From positions 186,001 through 250,000 of the forward strand of contig JACEHZ010000208.1 in the NCBI GenBank assembly GCA_017893485.1: 64,000 nt of DNA. The letters run 5' to 3'. Numbering within the stretch: position 1 is the first letter of the stretch; each line of letters starts with the position of its first letter. The notes beneath the pieces were generated by a model. That model had not been told where the DNA came from, did not search any database, and saw nothing but the letters and a program-made list of their open reading frames with translations. The translations under genes were made by a program, and so were the position numbers. This document shows, one piece after another, positions 31,529 through 42,844 of the stretch. This DNA comes from Hemerocallis citrina (taxonomy: Eukaryota; Streptophyta; Magnoliopsida; Asparagales; Asphodelaceae).

Positions 31529-32660
31529 TTATATATACCCTTCAATTCTTATGATTTTTCCGATATGAGACTAAAATCCCTCAACCCATTTTGAGACATC
31601 AAGTGTCTCACTTTAGGAGACAAATTCTCATTCATCCCATAATCGTTTTGATCAAGTAAATATATGATTTTGATGTACTCACGAAGGAGAACACAAATCC
31701 ATAAAGATCTCTTACTAATTCATAGTGTATCTTACTCAAAATATTTCCTCAGAACTGGTTCGTAAAATGATGTTAAAACACCCATTTTCTAACTTTATGT
31801 TTGTTTGATTGTTTGGTTGAGTTTCTAATTTGGTTAATGATAGTGAGATGACCACAAAGAGTGTTGAAAAATGTGTTGAAAATCTGAAAATGAACCATAT
31901 ATGTATACAAGGAAATTTGTAGCCGCCGGTTGCTCTTGAAAATGTCATAACTACACTCGCTCTTGGAGACAACGAGTGCTTTTTTTAATAAGAAAATCGC
32001 ACTCTCTACTCTCACTTTCTATTCCTCAAAGTCTTTGGAAAAATGAAAAACATACACTTGCTATCTCAGATAGTGAGCGTCATTATGCTATACTCGTTAT
32101 CTCAGATAGCGACTGTGTATAGAGATTTTTACTGAAACTTTCAAGTCTCGTGGAAATTTTATCAATACTAAACTCGCTATCTGAGATAGCGGACCTCTTG
32201 GAACTAAACTCGTTATCTCAGATAGCGAGTGCAGTTATGATATTTTCAAGTGCAAGCTATAGTTACAAATTTTCTTGCATACATATATGGTTCATTTTCA
32301 GATTTTCAACACAATTTCAACACTCTTTATGGTAATCTCACTACCATTAACCAAATTAGAAACTCAACCAAACAATCAAACAAACATAATGTTAGAAAAT
32401 TGGTGTTTTAACACCATTTTACGAACCCGTTTTGAGGCAATTTTTTGAGTAAGATCCATTATGAATTAGTAAGAGATCTTTATGGATTTGTGTTCTCCTT
32501 CATGAGTACATCAAAATCATATACTTACTTGCTCAAAACGGTAATGTGATGAATGAGAAATTGTCTCCCAAATTGAGACACTTAATGTCTGAAAATGGGT
32601 TGAGGAATTTTAGTCACATATCGGAAAAATCATAAGAATTAGATGTGTATATATGATAAA
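31529..32660. repeat. Large inverted repeat, arms of about 450 bp with a 225-bp spacer
   Basis: The left arm (31529-31980) is the reverse complement of the right arm (32205-32660) with moderate divergence. Matched blocks include ttgagtaagat(c)..., gatctctta(c)..., tggttcattttcagatttt and gagaaattgtctc. The arms contain both copia-LTR-like sequence (from 32390 rightward, from 31794 leftward) and about 150-190 bp of extra sequence on the inner side. The Harbinger element ended in the left arm, so the arm is older. It could be a foldback element or two head-to-head LTR copies. Confidence 0.78.
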
Positions 32661-32955
32661 CCATTTGTTGACATTGTAAGAATGCAAGCCAGAAGGCTCT
32701 CTCTCGTGCGGGGGGAGGGGGTGGTGCAAATCTCGGACCGATTGCATGCAGCTTGTGTGTGCCCGCACGTACTGCGGACACGAATACTGGACCATCTAAA
32801 CCCCATCCCGCGCTCGCTATTTCAGACAGCGAGTCTTACTTTGAATTTTTTGTGTACAATTTATTTCTCAAGTTGTGGACAAATACTTATGCCCTCACTC
32901 GCTATCTCAAACAGCGAAGATATTTTTACCAAACTCGCTATTTCTCAGTTTGGTA
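31953..32955. repeat. Family of 22-25 bp palindromes of type actcgctatctcagatagcg
   Basis: Copies lie at 31953-31979 (decayed), 32055-32078, 32092-32115, 32172-32193, 32208-32232, 32812-32834, 32895-32918 and a half copy from 32932. Each reads actcg(c/t)tat at the left and its reverse complement at the right with a 2-4 nt centre. They sit in the spacer of the large inverted repeat and in the sequence to its right. Confidence 0.8.
32390..32790 (+). mobile_element. Copia LTR fragment, same family as 37717-38779
   Basis: Starts tgttagaaaattgg and follows the solo LTR at 37717 through ttttttgagtaagatc, tttgtgttctcctt, acatcggaaaaatca, aggctctctctcgtgcg and ggtgcaaatctcgga, then decays near 32790. 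The 3' half of the LTR is absent. Confidence 0.7.
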
Positions 32956-33291
32956 AATACTTTCAAAACGTGGGTCATCTTGGTGTAAAATTCATTGTTT
33001 GGTAGAGTTTTGTTTTGATCAAAAGATGGTCTAAGCCATCGTTTCATTAACGAACAATTAAGGAAACAAAGTAGGACATACATAAGAGTTTACATAATAG
33101 AGGTTACATAAGGATACATAATAGAGTAGATAATAAAAGTAAGAAACAGATCCATCGACGGCATCTACTACTCTGAGACCCCGACGGAAGCCAAAAGGTA
33201 CTGCTGGACTGAAGCACCAACCCCCAAAATGCTAACCACCCACCCCATCAAGCTCGACTCCGCTTGAAGTTACGCTCCAAACCCACTGTGA

Positions 33292-34059
33292 CTACTCTCC
33301 TTCAGCGAACCTGAGCCTCTTTTTTGCCTCCATAGCACCTGCCCAATCATGAATTAACATAAATAATTTATTCATAAAGTGAGGAAATCTGTACGTGACA
33401 TTGCGGAAAACAAAATCATTTCTTTGAAGCCATAAAGACCAAATTAAAGCAGCTATTGCTAAATCCCAAGCCCTTCTATCATCTATTTTAATGTATGCTT
33501 CTCTATATGACCCCCAAATTTCTGTTGTTGAATTAGGAACCTGATTACACCCAAACCCTCTACTGACAACCTCCCAGGACAGCCTAGCTCTAGGACAATG
33601 GAAAAGGATGTGGTTGACGTCTTCTTCCGCTTCAGAGCAGCTTCCACAACTCGTATCTATCTGCAAGCCTCTCTTTTTAAGGTTAGTTTTTGACAGAATC
33701 GCATTTTTATTGGCTAGCCAACAAAACACTTTGACCCTGAACGGTGCTTGGGTTCCCCAAATGATCGATTGTACCTGGCATCTAATCCCTCTGTCGTTGA
33801 TCCATTTATACATGGATGAGACCGAGAAAAGCTTAGAGTTGTCTCTGTCCCACCACCTCTCATCTTCTGTCGAATTACCCCTCCCTTCTGTCTGTAGAAT
33901 AAGATTGTTTAAAGCCTCGAATTGTACCAAACTCTCTTGGGTAACATTCTGGTGCACAATAAAGTTAAGTTTACCCCTCTTCCGCACATCTGCCACTGTA
34001 AGATCTAAATTTATAGTTGCATCAGCCGCTAGAGGGAATTGGTTTTGAAGTGAGGTCAT
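33292..34059 (-). pseudogene. LINE ORF2 C-terminal part with RT zinc-binding motif
   Basis: The frame of 255 codons reads FSVSSMYKWINDRG, WGTQAPFRVKVFCWLA, KTNLKKRGLQID, then CGSCSEAEEDVNHILFHC, the CxxC...HxxxxC pattern of the zf-RVT domain found at the C-terminus of plant L1 ORF2 proteins. It ends with AALIWSLWLQRNDFVF. It follows the RT block after two stops around 34060-34072. Confidence 0.85.
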
Positions 34060-34071
34060 TCATTTGTCTTT

Positions 34072-35900
34072 TCAGAACCTGGTGTGCCTCCAATTACCTA
34101 CTTTGCATCTTGTGTTGGAGTGAAATAATAATCCTTGCTTAGATATGCCTTTCCACATAAGTGAAACTTTGGCAGAAGGGCTTTTGCCTCTGAAACGGAA
34201 TTTGCGTCTCTTCCGGAATTGTGCAAAAGAGTAGTTCCACCAACCTCTGTAATTATTAGAGATCTTCCACCACCACTTGCTAAGTAATGCTCTGTTCATG
34301 TCCTGCAGACTCATAATCCCCAAACCCCCGAATTCCCTTCTCTTACACACTCTTCCCCAGTTAACGAGATTGAATCCTTTGATACCCTCGTCCGATCCTT
34401 TCCATAAGAATCTCCGTCTAAGTTTATCAATTCTGTTGATAACCCACTTCGGCAGCTCAAAGATTGACATGAGATAAAGCAGGATCGCACTAATGACCGA
34501 ATTAAGCAGGATGATCCTTCCTCCGAGTGAAAGGTACCGACTCTGCCATCCGGAGAGCTTTTTATGAATCTTATCGATAAGAGGGTTCCAATCCTCCCTT
34601 AATAGAGCACCTGGTCTAATCGGGGTGCCCAGGTATTTAATGGGGTAAGCACCAGTCTTGCATTGAAAGATATCCGAAATATCCTTGAGCAGATTGATCG
34701 GAAGATCAGACAATGGTATAATGCTAGTTTTAGACAGATTGACTTTGAGGCCAGATCACCCTTGGAAGCAGGCCAACACCGCCTTCATAGCCACAGCTTC
34801 ATCCACCGATGCTTTTCCGAACAGCATTGTATCGTCTGCATATTGAAGAATCGACATTGGGGAAGGGATGCCCTTGAGTTGAATCCCTTTAATTGTATTG
34901 TTATTCATAGCCCTATTGATCATTTCCGCCAGGCCGTCTGCAACAATTGCAAAAAGTAGGGACGACAGTGGGTCGCCCTGTCGCAGGCCTCTCTTACAGT
35001 TGATTACTTTCCCTTGCCATCCGTTAACCCGGATGTTCGATTTGCCTCCTCGTATACACTTGCACATCCATGATCTCCATTTAGTACCAAAGCCTTTAAG
35101 GGCGAGAGCTTCCTCCACACATTCCTACGATACTGAATCGTAAGCCTTATGGAAATCAAGATTAAGAATGAAACCTTCTGCTTTGGTACTGTTTCCTCTA
35201 TAAACAATCTCGTGGGTGGATGCGATGCTGTCCATGATATCCCTTCCTCTAATGAACCCGCTTTGTGATTGGGCGATAATCTCATTTAGATGCGGGGCTA
35301 GCCGTTGTGCCAAAACTTTTGTGATAATTTTAAACGACCCGTTCAGTAGACTTATAGGTTTAAGATCTTCGTGTGATCTAACTTCGCTCTTCTTGGGAAC
35401 CAGAATGATGGAGGCATAATTTAACCTATCCAAGTTAGCGCTGCCCTCATAGACCTCGCAGAATATGTCCAGCAAATCTTTCTTGATAATACTCCAATAA
35501 GTTAAATAGAAGAAAATCGGCAAACCGTCCGGTCCTAGCGCCTTGTCCTGACCTAGGCTTTTGATTGCATTTAAAACTTCAGATTCATCGAATCTCCCTT
35601 CGATGTCATTGCTCCCATCTAATCTGGATGAACTCCACATGTCCTGGGATAAGGAACATCTTGCCTCCTGATTCTGTCCTAACAGTTTGTGATAGAAATC
35701 ATTCAGGTGCTCCTTGACTTGATCTTCGTTTTCGGTCCAGGACCCATTAACCGAGATGCCTATGATGTGGTTGTGTCTACGCCTACCACTAGCTATCTTT
35801 TGGAAATATTTTGTGTTAGCATCTCCTTCTCTCAGCCATTGGATCCTTGCTCTCTGTTGCCATTAGATTTCCTCCATCTTAGCTATCTGTTGCAGCTCAA
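34072..35900 (-). pseudogene. LINE ORF2 reverse transcriptase domain with stops
   Basis: In minus sense the frame carries QDKALGPDGLPIFFY, YASIILVPKKSE, LKPISLLNGSFKIITKVLA, FIRGRDIMDSIA, LNLDFHKAYDSV, RGLRQGDPLSSLLFAIVADG and the catalytic ILQYADDTMLF, then KYLGTPI and WKGSDEGIKGFNLVNW. Stops occur after KAYDSVS (about 35125), after LACFQG (about 34756), upstream near 35640-35860, and in the endonuclease linker. The RT would copy LINE RNA at a nicked target; this copy is inactive. Confidence 0.88.
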
Positions 35901-35934
35901 GTCTTTTATTTGCTAGCTCGTCTTTCTCTGTCTC

Positions 35935-36795
35935 CTAAAGATCTGTATCCTCTTGAGCTGCTTCCAGGCTAGCTATCCTACACGCTAGCTCATCTCTTCG
36001 CTGACTGATGTTGCGCGCTTTCTCCTTAGCCCAGGATTTAAGGCATCTTCTTAAGTGTCTAGTCTTCTCTACCCACCTACCGACTGCAGACGCCTGAATC
36101 GTGTTAGCATTCCAAGATTCAGCAATAAGATGGCGAGTCTCCTCACACAAGGTCCATGCTTTCTCGAATTTGAAGCTAAAGAATTTCTTCCTACTGCTAA
36201 CCCCACAGTCGATAACCAGTGGCAGGTGATCTGAGGTGTATCGAATCGATGTTTTGACCTTGGCTAGAGGGTGAACGTTCTCCCACTCAAGCGACACCAA
36301 CACTCGATCAAGTTTGGCCAGTGTCGGATTCCGCTGCATGTTTGTCCAAGTGAATTTCCTGTCAGACATCTCTAGTTCCAATAAATCTAGCGCGTCTATC
36401 GTCTCATTGAATGGGTCTTGCTCCGACTGACTGTGGCCTCTACCTCCATGCTTGTCCTGGAATCTGGTAATGTTGAAATCTCCGCCAACAATCCAGGCTC
36501 CTCCCCATTTGTTCCTGATGAAGCTTAATTCTGACCAAAACTCTTTGCGCAGTCTACTGTCATATGGACCATAGACACTTGAGACAGTCTGGATCCAATC
36601 ATCGTGTCTTCGTCTAATTCTAATCGAGGCGGAGAAGTTTCCAATGAATTCGTCAATAATCTCATAAGTCGCAGCGCTAGCTCCTACCGCAATCCCCCCC
36701 GAATAACCCCTAGCCGGCTTAAACCTCCAGTGGAAGTCTGCCAAACCTCTTAAAGAAGTGAATTCAAAGTTTTCGGGTTTTGATTGTTGAAGCAC
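35935..36795 (-). pseudogene. LINE ORF2 endonuclease domain, N-terminus missing
   Basis: The frame of 286 codons shows GYSGGIAVGASA, SSVYGPYDSRLRKEFW, the core WIVGGDFNITRFQDKHGG (catalytic GDFN), FTWTNMQRNPTLAKLDRVLV, and YTSDHLPLVIDC (catalytic SDH). This is the exonuclease-endonuclease-phosphatase fold of L1 elements. The usual first motif (WNCRG near the start) is not found upstream, so the N-terminus is lost. A TAG near 35935 ends it. Confidence 0.88.
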
Positions 36796-36800
36796 TTGTC

Positions 36801-37716
36801 ATCTCATCTCACCTCACCTGTATCCTCCGTTGCTGCCGCTTTGTTCCGTCCCCAGCACCCCTGAACTCTGATACTTGTATGACCTAACCATCAAAGATGC
36901 GTCACTCTCAACCACGAGATCCACCTTCCCAAGGCAACATGGCCGAAGGAATTCATCCATCATCGGATCTTCACAGGACATCCTCTTCTCCATCAACATT
37001 TCCGACACCCCCGGCCCTCCACGTCACCAACTTTCCTCACCGGTGCTCACCTCAGATCCTCTGAATCTGGTCCATCATTTTACCCCAACCCTTTTTACCT
37101 CCATGGTCATCGAAAAAATCACTCAGTCCTGGAAAAACCCTACGGAGACGGAGACCCGCCCCATGCAGGCGGCAATTTCTGCACCCTTTATGTCGGCAAG
37201 GCTGGCCTTTTTCACAATGTTTAGTCCTCAAAGCCAGAGTATGAGACTCTCATTTGCTCGGTTGGACAATGATGATGGTGATTCCCCAACTGCATGCTGG
37301 ACTCAACTAAGTATGTGGATGTCCCTCCTTGCCAACTTATAGGCAAGGAGACCCAAAAGTATCACAAGTATATTGCAAATTTTTCTCCTTGTAGTATCAC
37401 AAGTATATTGCCTATAAACACCACAAAGATGATGCTTTCTTTACTTAGTATCTATTGTGAACAACATAACAGTCATAACAAGTAACAAGCATACATAATA
37501 AGTTTCAAATTTGATAGTTTATGGGGTTTAACAACATTCAACTCTCAAGCACGAATTATCCCCAATCTTAACCCATTTTTTCGACAAGAAATCAACTAAA
37601 TATAACCTACAATAAGAATCAAATAACAAGTAGTAAATATTGAGCATACCTATCTAGGGTTTCAGATTTGGAATTTCTGAATTTCCAAATGTTGTTGGAG
37701 GTCGCTAGTTGGAGAG
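36801..37716. other. Unassigned stretch between LINE and copia solo LTR
   Basis: The first 500 bp may be LINE 5' sequence, since a minus frame at 37008-36814 abuts the endonuclease, but it matches no domain I know. A short direct repeat gtatcacaagtatattgc occurs at about 37350 and 37394. From 37500 the sequence is AT-rich. No supported gene. Confidence 0.4.
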
Positions 37717-38779
37717 TGTTAGAAAAATGGGTATTTTATACGCTATTTACGACTCAGTTTTTGAGCAATTTTTTGAGTAAGATCCTCAATGAATTATTGA
37801 GATATCTTGATTGATTTGTGTTCTCCTTCGTGAGTAGATTAAAATCGTATATTAATTTGCTAAAAACGGTTAAGGGGTGAATGAGAAATTGTCGCTCAAA
37901 GTGAGACGTTTTCATTCTTGAAAATGGGTTGAGGGAACATAGTCCCACATCGGAAAAATCAAAGGAATTAGAAGATGATATATAGCAACCTTTTTCTAAG
38001 CATTGTAAGATAGCTAGAAGAGAGGCTCTCTCTCGTGCGTACACGGTGCAAATCTCGGACCTGATTATATGTGACTTGTGTGCTCCCGCACTTCCTTTGT
38101 AAACGGCTATTATAAATGCAGAAATGGTTTTGTCTGCCATTTTAGTGCAGTATTAAACATTTTTTCTGCCGTTACATTGTACGCATTCAATTACCAGTCT
38201 GCAGTTACACTGTGACATTTATGTTGTTACAGTGTATGCATTCAATATATTGTCTGCCGTTACATTGAAGGCATTCATAGCTTTGTCTGTCGTTATAAGT
38301 GTCTAACCCTGACTCGATATATAGAACCCCCCCCCCCCCTCTCTCTTCCTTCCCTGCACAGAAAATTCTCTCATCTTTCTCTCTTTCTCTTTGTTCTGTT
38401 CTGTCCTCATCCGTTCGATGAGTCCATTCAGTAAGGTGATAAAGTTCTGCCGCTGCCAGTTCAAGAGCATTGCGTGGTGACTACATGAACCCTCTCTGTC
38501 GTTGCATCCTGGGAGACAGACGCCTTAACTAGTTCCAGCACCCGAACGAGGTGAAAACTGTTTTAAGGAGGTTGTGTGCTACACAAGCCTCGACATCAAA
38601 TCAGTTTGATTTATTATTTTCTTTTTTCATTTCACTTTATTGGTTTTATTTCTCTCCTCCCACTCTAGTTTTTGTGCCTCTCAATCGTTTTCTTTTATAC
38701 CAAACTTTTGTAACCAAAGTTGTAACAAATAGTATAAACATTGAAGAAGTTGGTTTTATTGTAAACAAATTTTGTAACA
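37717..38779 (+). mobile_element. Copia-type solo LTR, 1,063 bp
   Basis: Begins TGTTAGAAAAATGGG and ends TTTTGTAACA, with perfect 5-bp duplications gagag at 37712-37716 and 38780-38784. It contains the cccacatcggaaaaatc word common in plant copia LTRs, several ctgccgttaca words, a C run at about 38329-38339 and a CT-rich stretch after tatatag (38318-38324), which fits a TATA box and start region. No internal region is attached, so it arose by LTR-LTR recombination. Confidence 0.88.
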
Positions 38780-38784
38780 GAGAG

Positions 38785-39420
38785 ATGAAGAGAGACGAGT
38801 CCGTTTGAGGGAATTGAAGTCTACAGAAGTGTTTGATGATGTGGGGGAGGTGTTGGAGATTAGGGTTATTGTGGTTTTGGGTTTTGGGAACGAAGATGAG
38901 GGGAAATCGAAGTGAAGTGTAGAGAGAGAGACAAGGGGAATACCGACCTTATTAGCGGTCGGGTCCCACGTGTGGTCGCTATTGGGAATAGTGACCACAG
39001 TTATACTAGGTTGTTATTCCCAATCGCGACCTCAGTTAAGTGTATATTTTAAAATTTTATATAGAAGAGAATGTCTCTAAATTTCGGAGAACACACTGCA
39101 TTAGTGGTTGCTATTGGGAATAGCTACCACGGTTATACTAGGTCGTTATTCGCAATAGCGACCTCAATTAAGTTATTAATTTAAAAAATTACATAGAAGA
39201 GAGAGGGTTTCTAAATTTGGCTAAATGTGGAGAACACAGTGCATTAGTGGTCGCTATTCCCATTAGCAATTGAATTTAAGCTAGGGTCGCCTATGGGAAT
39301 AGCGACAGATAAAAAAAATCCCATAAATTTTAGAACAGATGCCGTTATTCCCATTAGCGGCAAAGAAAATGAAGAGGCTGTTATTGGGAATAGCGGCCGC
39401 CCGCTGCTGACGTGGCACAG
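38785..39420. repeat. CACTA-like subterminal repeats of ggtcgctattgggaatag
   Basis: The word ggt(c/t)gctattgggaatag, itself a near palindrome (cgctattcccaatagcg), recurs on both strands at 38973, 39106 and 39248, with inverted partners such as ttattcccaatcgcgacc, to about 39400. Spacing is about 133-142 bp. Arrays of short words in both directions are typical of the ends of plant CACTA transposons, but I find no CACTA terminus, so the class is a guess. Confidence 0.45.
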
Positions 39421-39983
39421 AGTAGCCCACGAGCGCTAATTGTTTGAAAACTGACCCTTAAACGCAAATATTTTCAAAAAGTGGCCTAGTAAGGCAAAAA
39501 ATTCGGAAATTTCTGGATCAAATGATACTCTAAAGATAGAGCTGAAGATTTCATCAAAAAAAAAAAAAAAGAAGAAAGAGCTGAAGATTCTACTGTTCAC
39601 AGTAGCACAGCAAGCCCTGAGGCTAACATAAATGACTTGTACTACAAGTGCCAAAAAACACACCAGCAATGAATATCCTAGAAAGAAGAAAGCAGAAATT
39701 ATAAGTTCAATCAATGAGAGAAAAGTCACACGACAAGCTTTTGTATTCACGTGAATTTGAATGCAGTCTATAGGTTCAAACATTAATCACACAAAGATAA
39801 AGGGGTTCAGTAATAACAGAAGAAACAAATATAACAAATTTATCTTAAGTATTGATTGGAGTAGATGTGCAACAAGTGCTCTTCAATTGGCACTTGCTTG
39901 TATAATCATCTTCACTATTTACAAAATACACGAAAAATTAGAAGCTGTATAAAATTTGTTTTCTTCATTTTTAAATTTTTTTT

Positions 39984-40425
39984 TTACATAAACCTTATGT
40001 TATCGGTGAACATGTTGACTTCAGAAGCAGCCCAAGATGCCCAGTTCACTACAGTGCCAAAGAAGAGCTCCCAGAACCATAGATCCACAGCAAGGACAGA
40101 GGAGAAGATAAATAGAGCCAATGTTTGGTAGCGATTCAGGGGCCAGCCTGAAACCTTGGCCAGTGTTTTGAGGAATGGTAGAGATTGATTATCAAGCTCC
40201 TGTTTTCTTATGGACCAAGCTGTGATCCATTGCACTTGATAGGGGACCAAGTCAAACTCTTCATGTAAACGCCTTCCTAAGTCTGGCATATGCCCACCTC
40301 CATAGAGCACAGCTATTCTCTTGTTCCCACTCTCTATTGCTCTCTTCAGTGCTTCGGTTGCAACTCTGTTTCTCTCACCTATGATCACTGATTTCTCTTC
40401 TATTGACGCAGTCATCTGTGTGAAC
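39984..40425 (-). CDS. TraB/PrgY-like family protein, last exon
   Basis: The host gene runs from 54735 to 39984 on the minus strand. This exon starts at 40425 after the acceptor ctgaag, which keeps phase with the exon ending at 42558. It reads FTQMTASIEEKSVIIGERN, then VLYGGGHMPDLGRRL, the Gly-rich His motif of TraB-family domains, then RVQWITAWS-like sequence. A membrane segment (ALFIFSSVLAVDLWFW) precedes the C-terminal end DNIRFM. TraB-family proteins are membrane-anchored with a protease-like fold; the plant members are little characterised. A Ser-rich N-terminus in exon 1 suggests plastid targeting. The family call rests on motifs from memory. Confidence 0.75.
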
Positions 40426-40851
40426 CTTCAGAAAGTACAAACTCGTCAGTCCAAGGTAGAAGATGCTATGCATTTTTGTTTGGTAGGATCAAATTGGATA
40501 ATCATGTAGGATTATTAACTCATGGCATTGCAAGTTCAACTCATTTCATGTTGTTGGATACTTACTGAATACAAATTCCTGTTGTTTAGTTGTACATATC
40601 TGGAAATCTTGAATTGTACTGTTCTGTGTGGAGATGGATCTAGGTTGTTACTTTCTTACAGTAAATAAGGTGAAGATGTCACCTTGAACAATAATCAACT
40701 TCTTTTAAGAGTGAACTTTTATTCATTACTGCATTAGAAACGGTGACGTAGAACTTCTACTCCATGGATGATGTCATTAGAAACCATTCTTGACACCCAA
40801 TCCTTCTGATTGTCGTGCATCTTCTTATAGAAATGAAGATTATCGGTATCT

Positions 40852-41040
40852 ATTGGGTTTATGACTTGCATACGATGTTGGATAAGAACACGATAAGACG
40901 ATGGAAGGATCGAGACGACTGGAAACGGAGTGGAGGCAAGAAGCAGTCAGCGGCAGCAACAACAGAAGTTGCGGTCGACCGCAACTCATGTGCGGTCGAC
41001 CGACCCCTGCGCGAACTCATGTGCAGTCGACCACAACTCA
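40852..41040 (+). mobile_element. Copia LTR fragment related to 45071-45761
   Basis: Reads attgggtttatgacttgcatac, then agaagcagtcagc and gttgcggtcgaccgcaac. This follows the minus-strand start of the copia LTR at 45071-45761 (TGTTGGGTTCGTATGTC, then gcggtcgaccgcaac). The gcggtcgaccg palindrome and variants occur three times here. It ends at the MITE at 41041. Confidence 0.6.
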
Positions 41041-41226
41041 ATGGGCAACAAAAAAGGTATGATCTTATAAAAAAAAGTATGCCATAAGATCTTAGCCGCT
41101 CATTCTCCTCAGCAATCGTGCCCCCTTAAAGGAGTTCCAGGAACACGAGAGGTTTTTGGAGGGTAAACGGTTTCTGAGGAGAATGAGAGGCTAAGATCTT
41201 ACGGCCTATTTTTTTTTGCTGCCCAT
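41041..41226. mobile_element. MITE with terminal inverted repeats, about 186 bp
   Basis: The left end atgggcaacaaaaaa and an inner block taagatcttagccgctcatt are matched in reverse at the right (tctcattctcctcag and ttttttgctgcccat). The left arm carries about 20 extra bp (ggtatgatcttat). No clear target duplication, so the superfamily is undecided. Confidence 0.65.
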
Positions 41227-41387
41227 AGGATTGTCGGTCCGTTTCTGAGTTGGGTTCACCACTCCAGTGACTTGTTTTTAAACCGAGAGAGGGTTTAGCT
41301 TGGGCTTGAATGTATTTCAACTTCATGATAGACTGGTATCTCACCATCATTAAAAATAAAATTGGTTTTCTATATAACTATCCCGTC

Positions 41388-41717
41388 CAGGGGCGGATCC
41401 AGGATTGAAAAGTGAGAAGGGCTGGAAAAAAAATCGCACAAGGTAACATGCAAAATATATATGAAGTTTTTATAGATACTATAGAAGTAAAGTTGTTATA
41501 AATACTAGATAGAATAGAGTTGGGCTTGAGCCAAAAAAAAAAAAAATAGAACGCTCAAATATATATGAGGTGGGCTTTAAAAAATATTTTGGGGGGCAGA
41601 AGCATACATCCCACATTAATATACCCAAAAAAAATAAAATTTACAAAGAAATTGTTAAATGTTGAGGGGGGGAGGGGGGCTGTAGCATACCCCAGCGCCC
41701 CCTTGGATCCGCCTTTG
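41388..41717. mobile_element. hAT-type MITE, 330 bp
   Basis: Starts caggggcggatccagg and ends ttggatccgcctttg, imperfect inverted ends of the hAT CAGNGGCGGA type. It is flanked by a perfect 8-bp duplication atcccgtc at 41380-41387 and 41718-41725, the hAT signature. Non-coding. Confidence 0.88.
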
Positions 41718-42557
41718 ATCCCGTCCTTTGGGACAAACCATTTGAGATTAATTCCTTCAGAATTATGCAAAGATGCCAGTCTGTGTCCCTCTGGGAACTA
41801 GAGAGTACAGATTTGATAAACTGGTCTTTTCGAGAAAGTAACATATTTACCAAAGTGAGTGTTGTTGTATCAAGACCTATACTGGTTGCATGTCGTTGCT
41901 TGGAATCAGAACAAGGGAAAGAAGATGTGTGTATCTGGTGGTACTTTTTTCACTCCTGATGACTAGCATACAAAAGCACATGCCAACTGTAATTCAAGTC
42001 AATCTCAAACTTTTTTCCCTTTTCATCTTAGGCTCTCAGAGACTGAGATTTTTTTTAAGGAAATGAAATTAAGAGAGAAGGGATTTGAATAATGGATCAA
42101 AGAGACGGATAAAAAAAGTGAAAGTGAAAGCAGTTTTTCTTCCCCTTACACTTTCCATCCATCTCATCTCCAAAGTTGAGAACATACTTGCCAAAAATCC
42201 TATGTGGAATTATTCCCGAATCTAAACACGAATTAATGGGAATATGCTTGCACTTTCCAATCTCCCACCTTTTCTACAGGAACCAAGCATGCCCCAGAGA
42301 GAGATTCTTGGGTAGCTTTCTGAATCAAAATTAGTAAGTTTCAAAGAAAATAGTTTACCTTTGGTATCAACATGAAATTACTCTGTGCTATCTACAACTG
42401 ACCTAAACTATATAATAAATCAATGAAATTGTAATAAGTAGCATAGGCAGTATTGAATTATTTTACCATGCTTCTGTTCATGAAGCAACCCATAAATGCA
42501 TATATCTAAATGAAAGATATCGATCAGCTTTAAAGTTTTTTAAAAAAAAAATCTTAC

Positions 42558-42844
42558 TCTGAAGTGAGTCTCTTTGCTAAGAAGATCTTCAATGCAGATC
42601 CAATATCAAGTCTAGAAAGTGCTTCTAACTCAGGGTATTCTACTGACTGGTTTTCTGATGGTGAACAAACGCCGCCTATGATAAGAAGTCCAACAAGAGG
42701 CATTGGCAGTACACGGGATGCCCAGAGGAGTTTAGATTTCCAGGGACCAAGATCTTCTGAAAAAGAAGCTGGTTTCACCAATGCTTTTGTAGATCTAATT
42801 GTCATATCTCTAGCAAATGTGATCAAGCTTTCACCTCTTTCAGT
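42558..42844 (-). CDS. TraB/PrgY-like family protein, internal exon
   Basis: Acceptor ...gcttccag before 42844, donor GTAAGA after 42558, length 287 bp (phase 0 to 2). It reads TERGESLITFARDMTIR, STKALVKPAS, then a hydrophobic segment RVLPMPLVGLLIIGGVC that may span a membrane, then YPELEALSRLDIGSALK. The phase fits both neighbouring exons. Confidence 0.75.

Larger units (their letters stand above)
33008..36800 (-). mobile_element. L1-type LINE, minus sense, 5' side unclear
   Basis: ORF2 domains follow in order on the minus strand: endonuclease (36795-35935), reverse transcriptase (about 35900-34072) and a zinc-binding C-terminus (34059-33292). The 3' UTR ends near 33008 with gatcaaaacaaaac, a short A-rich tail. 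I could not find target duplications. The 5' part of the endonuclease is missing, so the copy is probably 5'-truncated or rearranged near 36800. Confidence 0.88.
40426..42557 (-). other. TraB-like gene, intron 2.1 kb
   Basis: Donor GTAAGATT at 42557 and acceptor ctgaag at 40426-40431. It contains a copia LTR fragment (40852-41040), a MITE (41041-41226) and a hAT MITE (41388-41717). The rest is AT-rich with no coding signal. Confidence 0.7.

Noticed and set aside
37754..38140. 128-codon ORF in the copia solo LTR
   Set aside because: No domain, no conserved frame in the related fragment at 32390, and it lies across the LTR promoter region.
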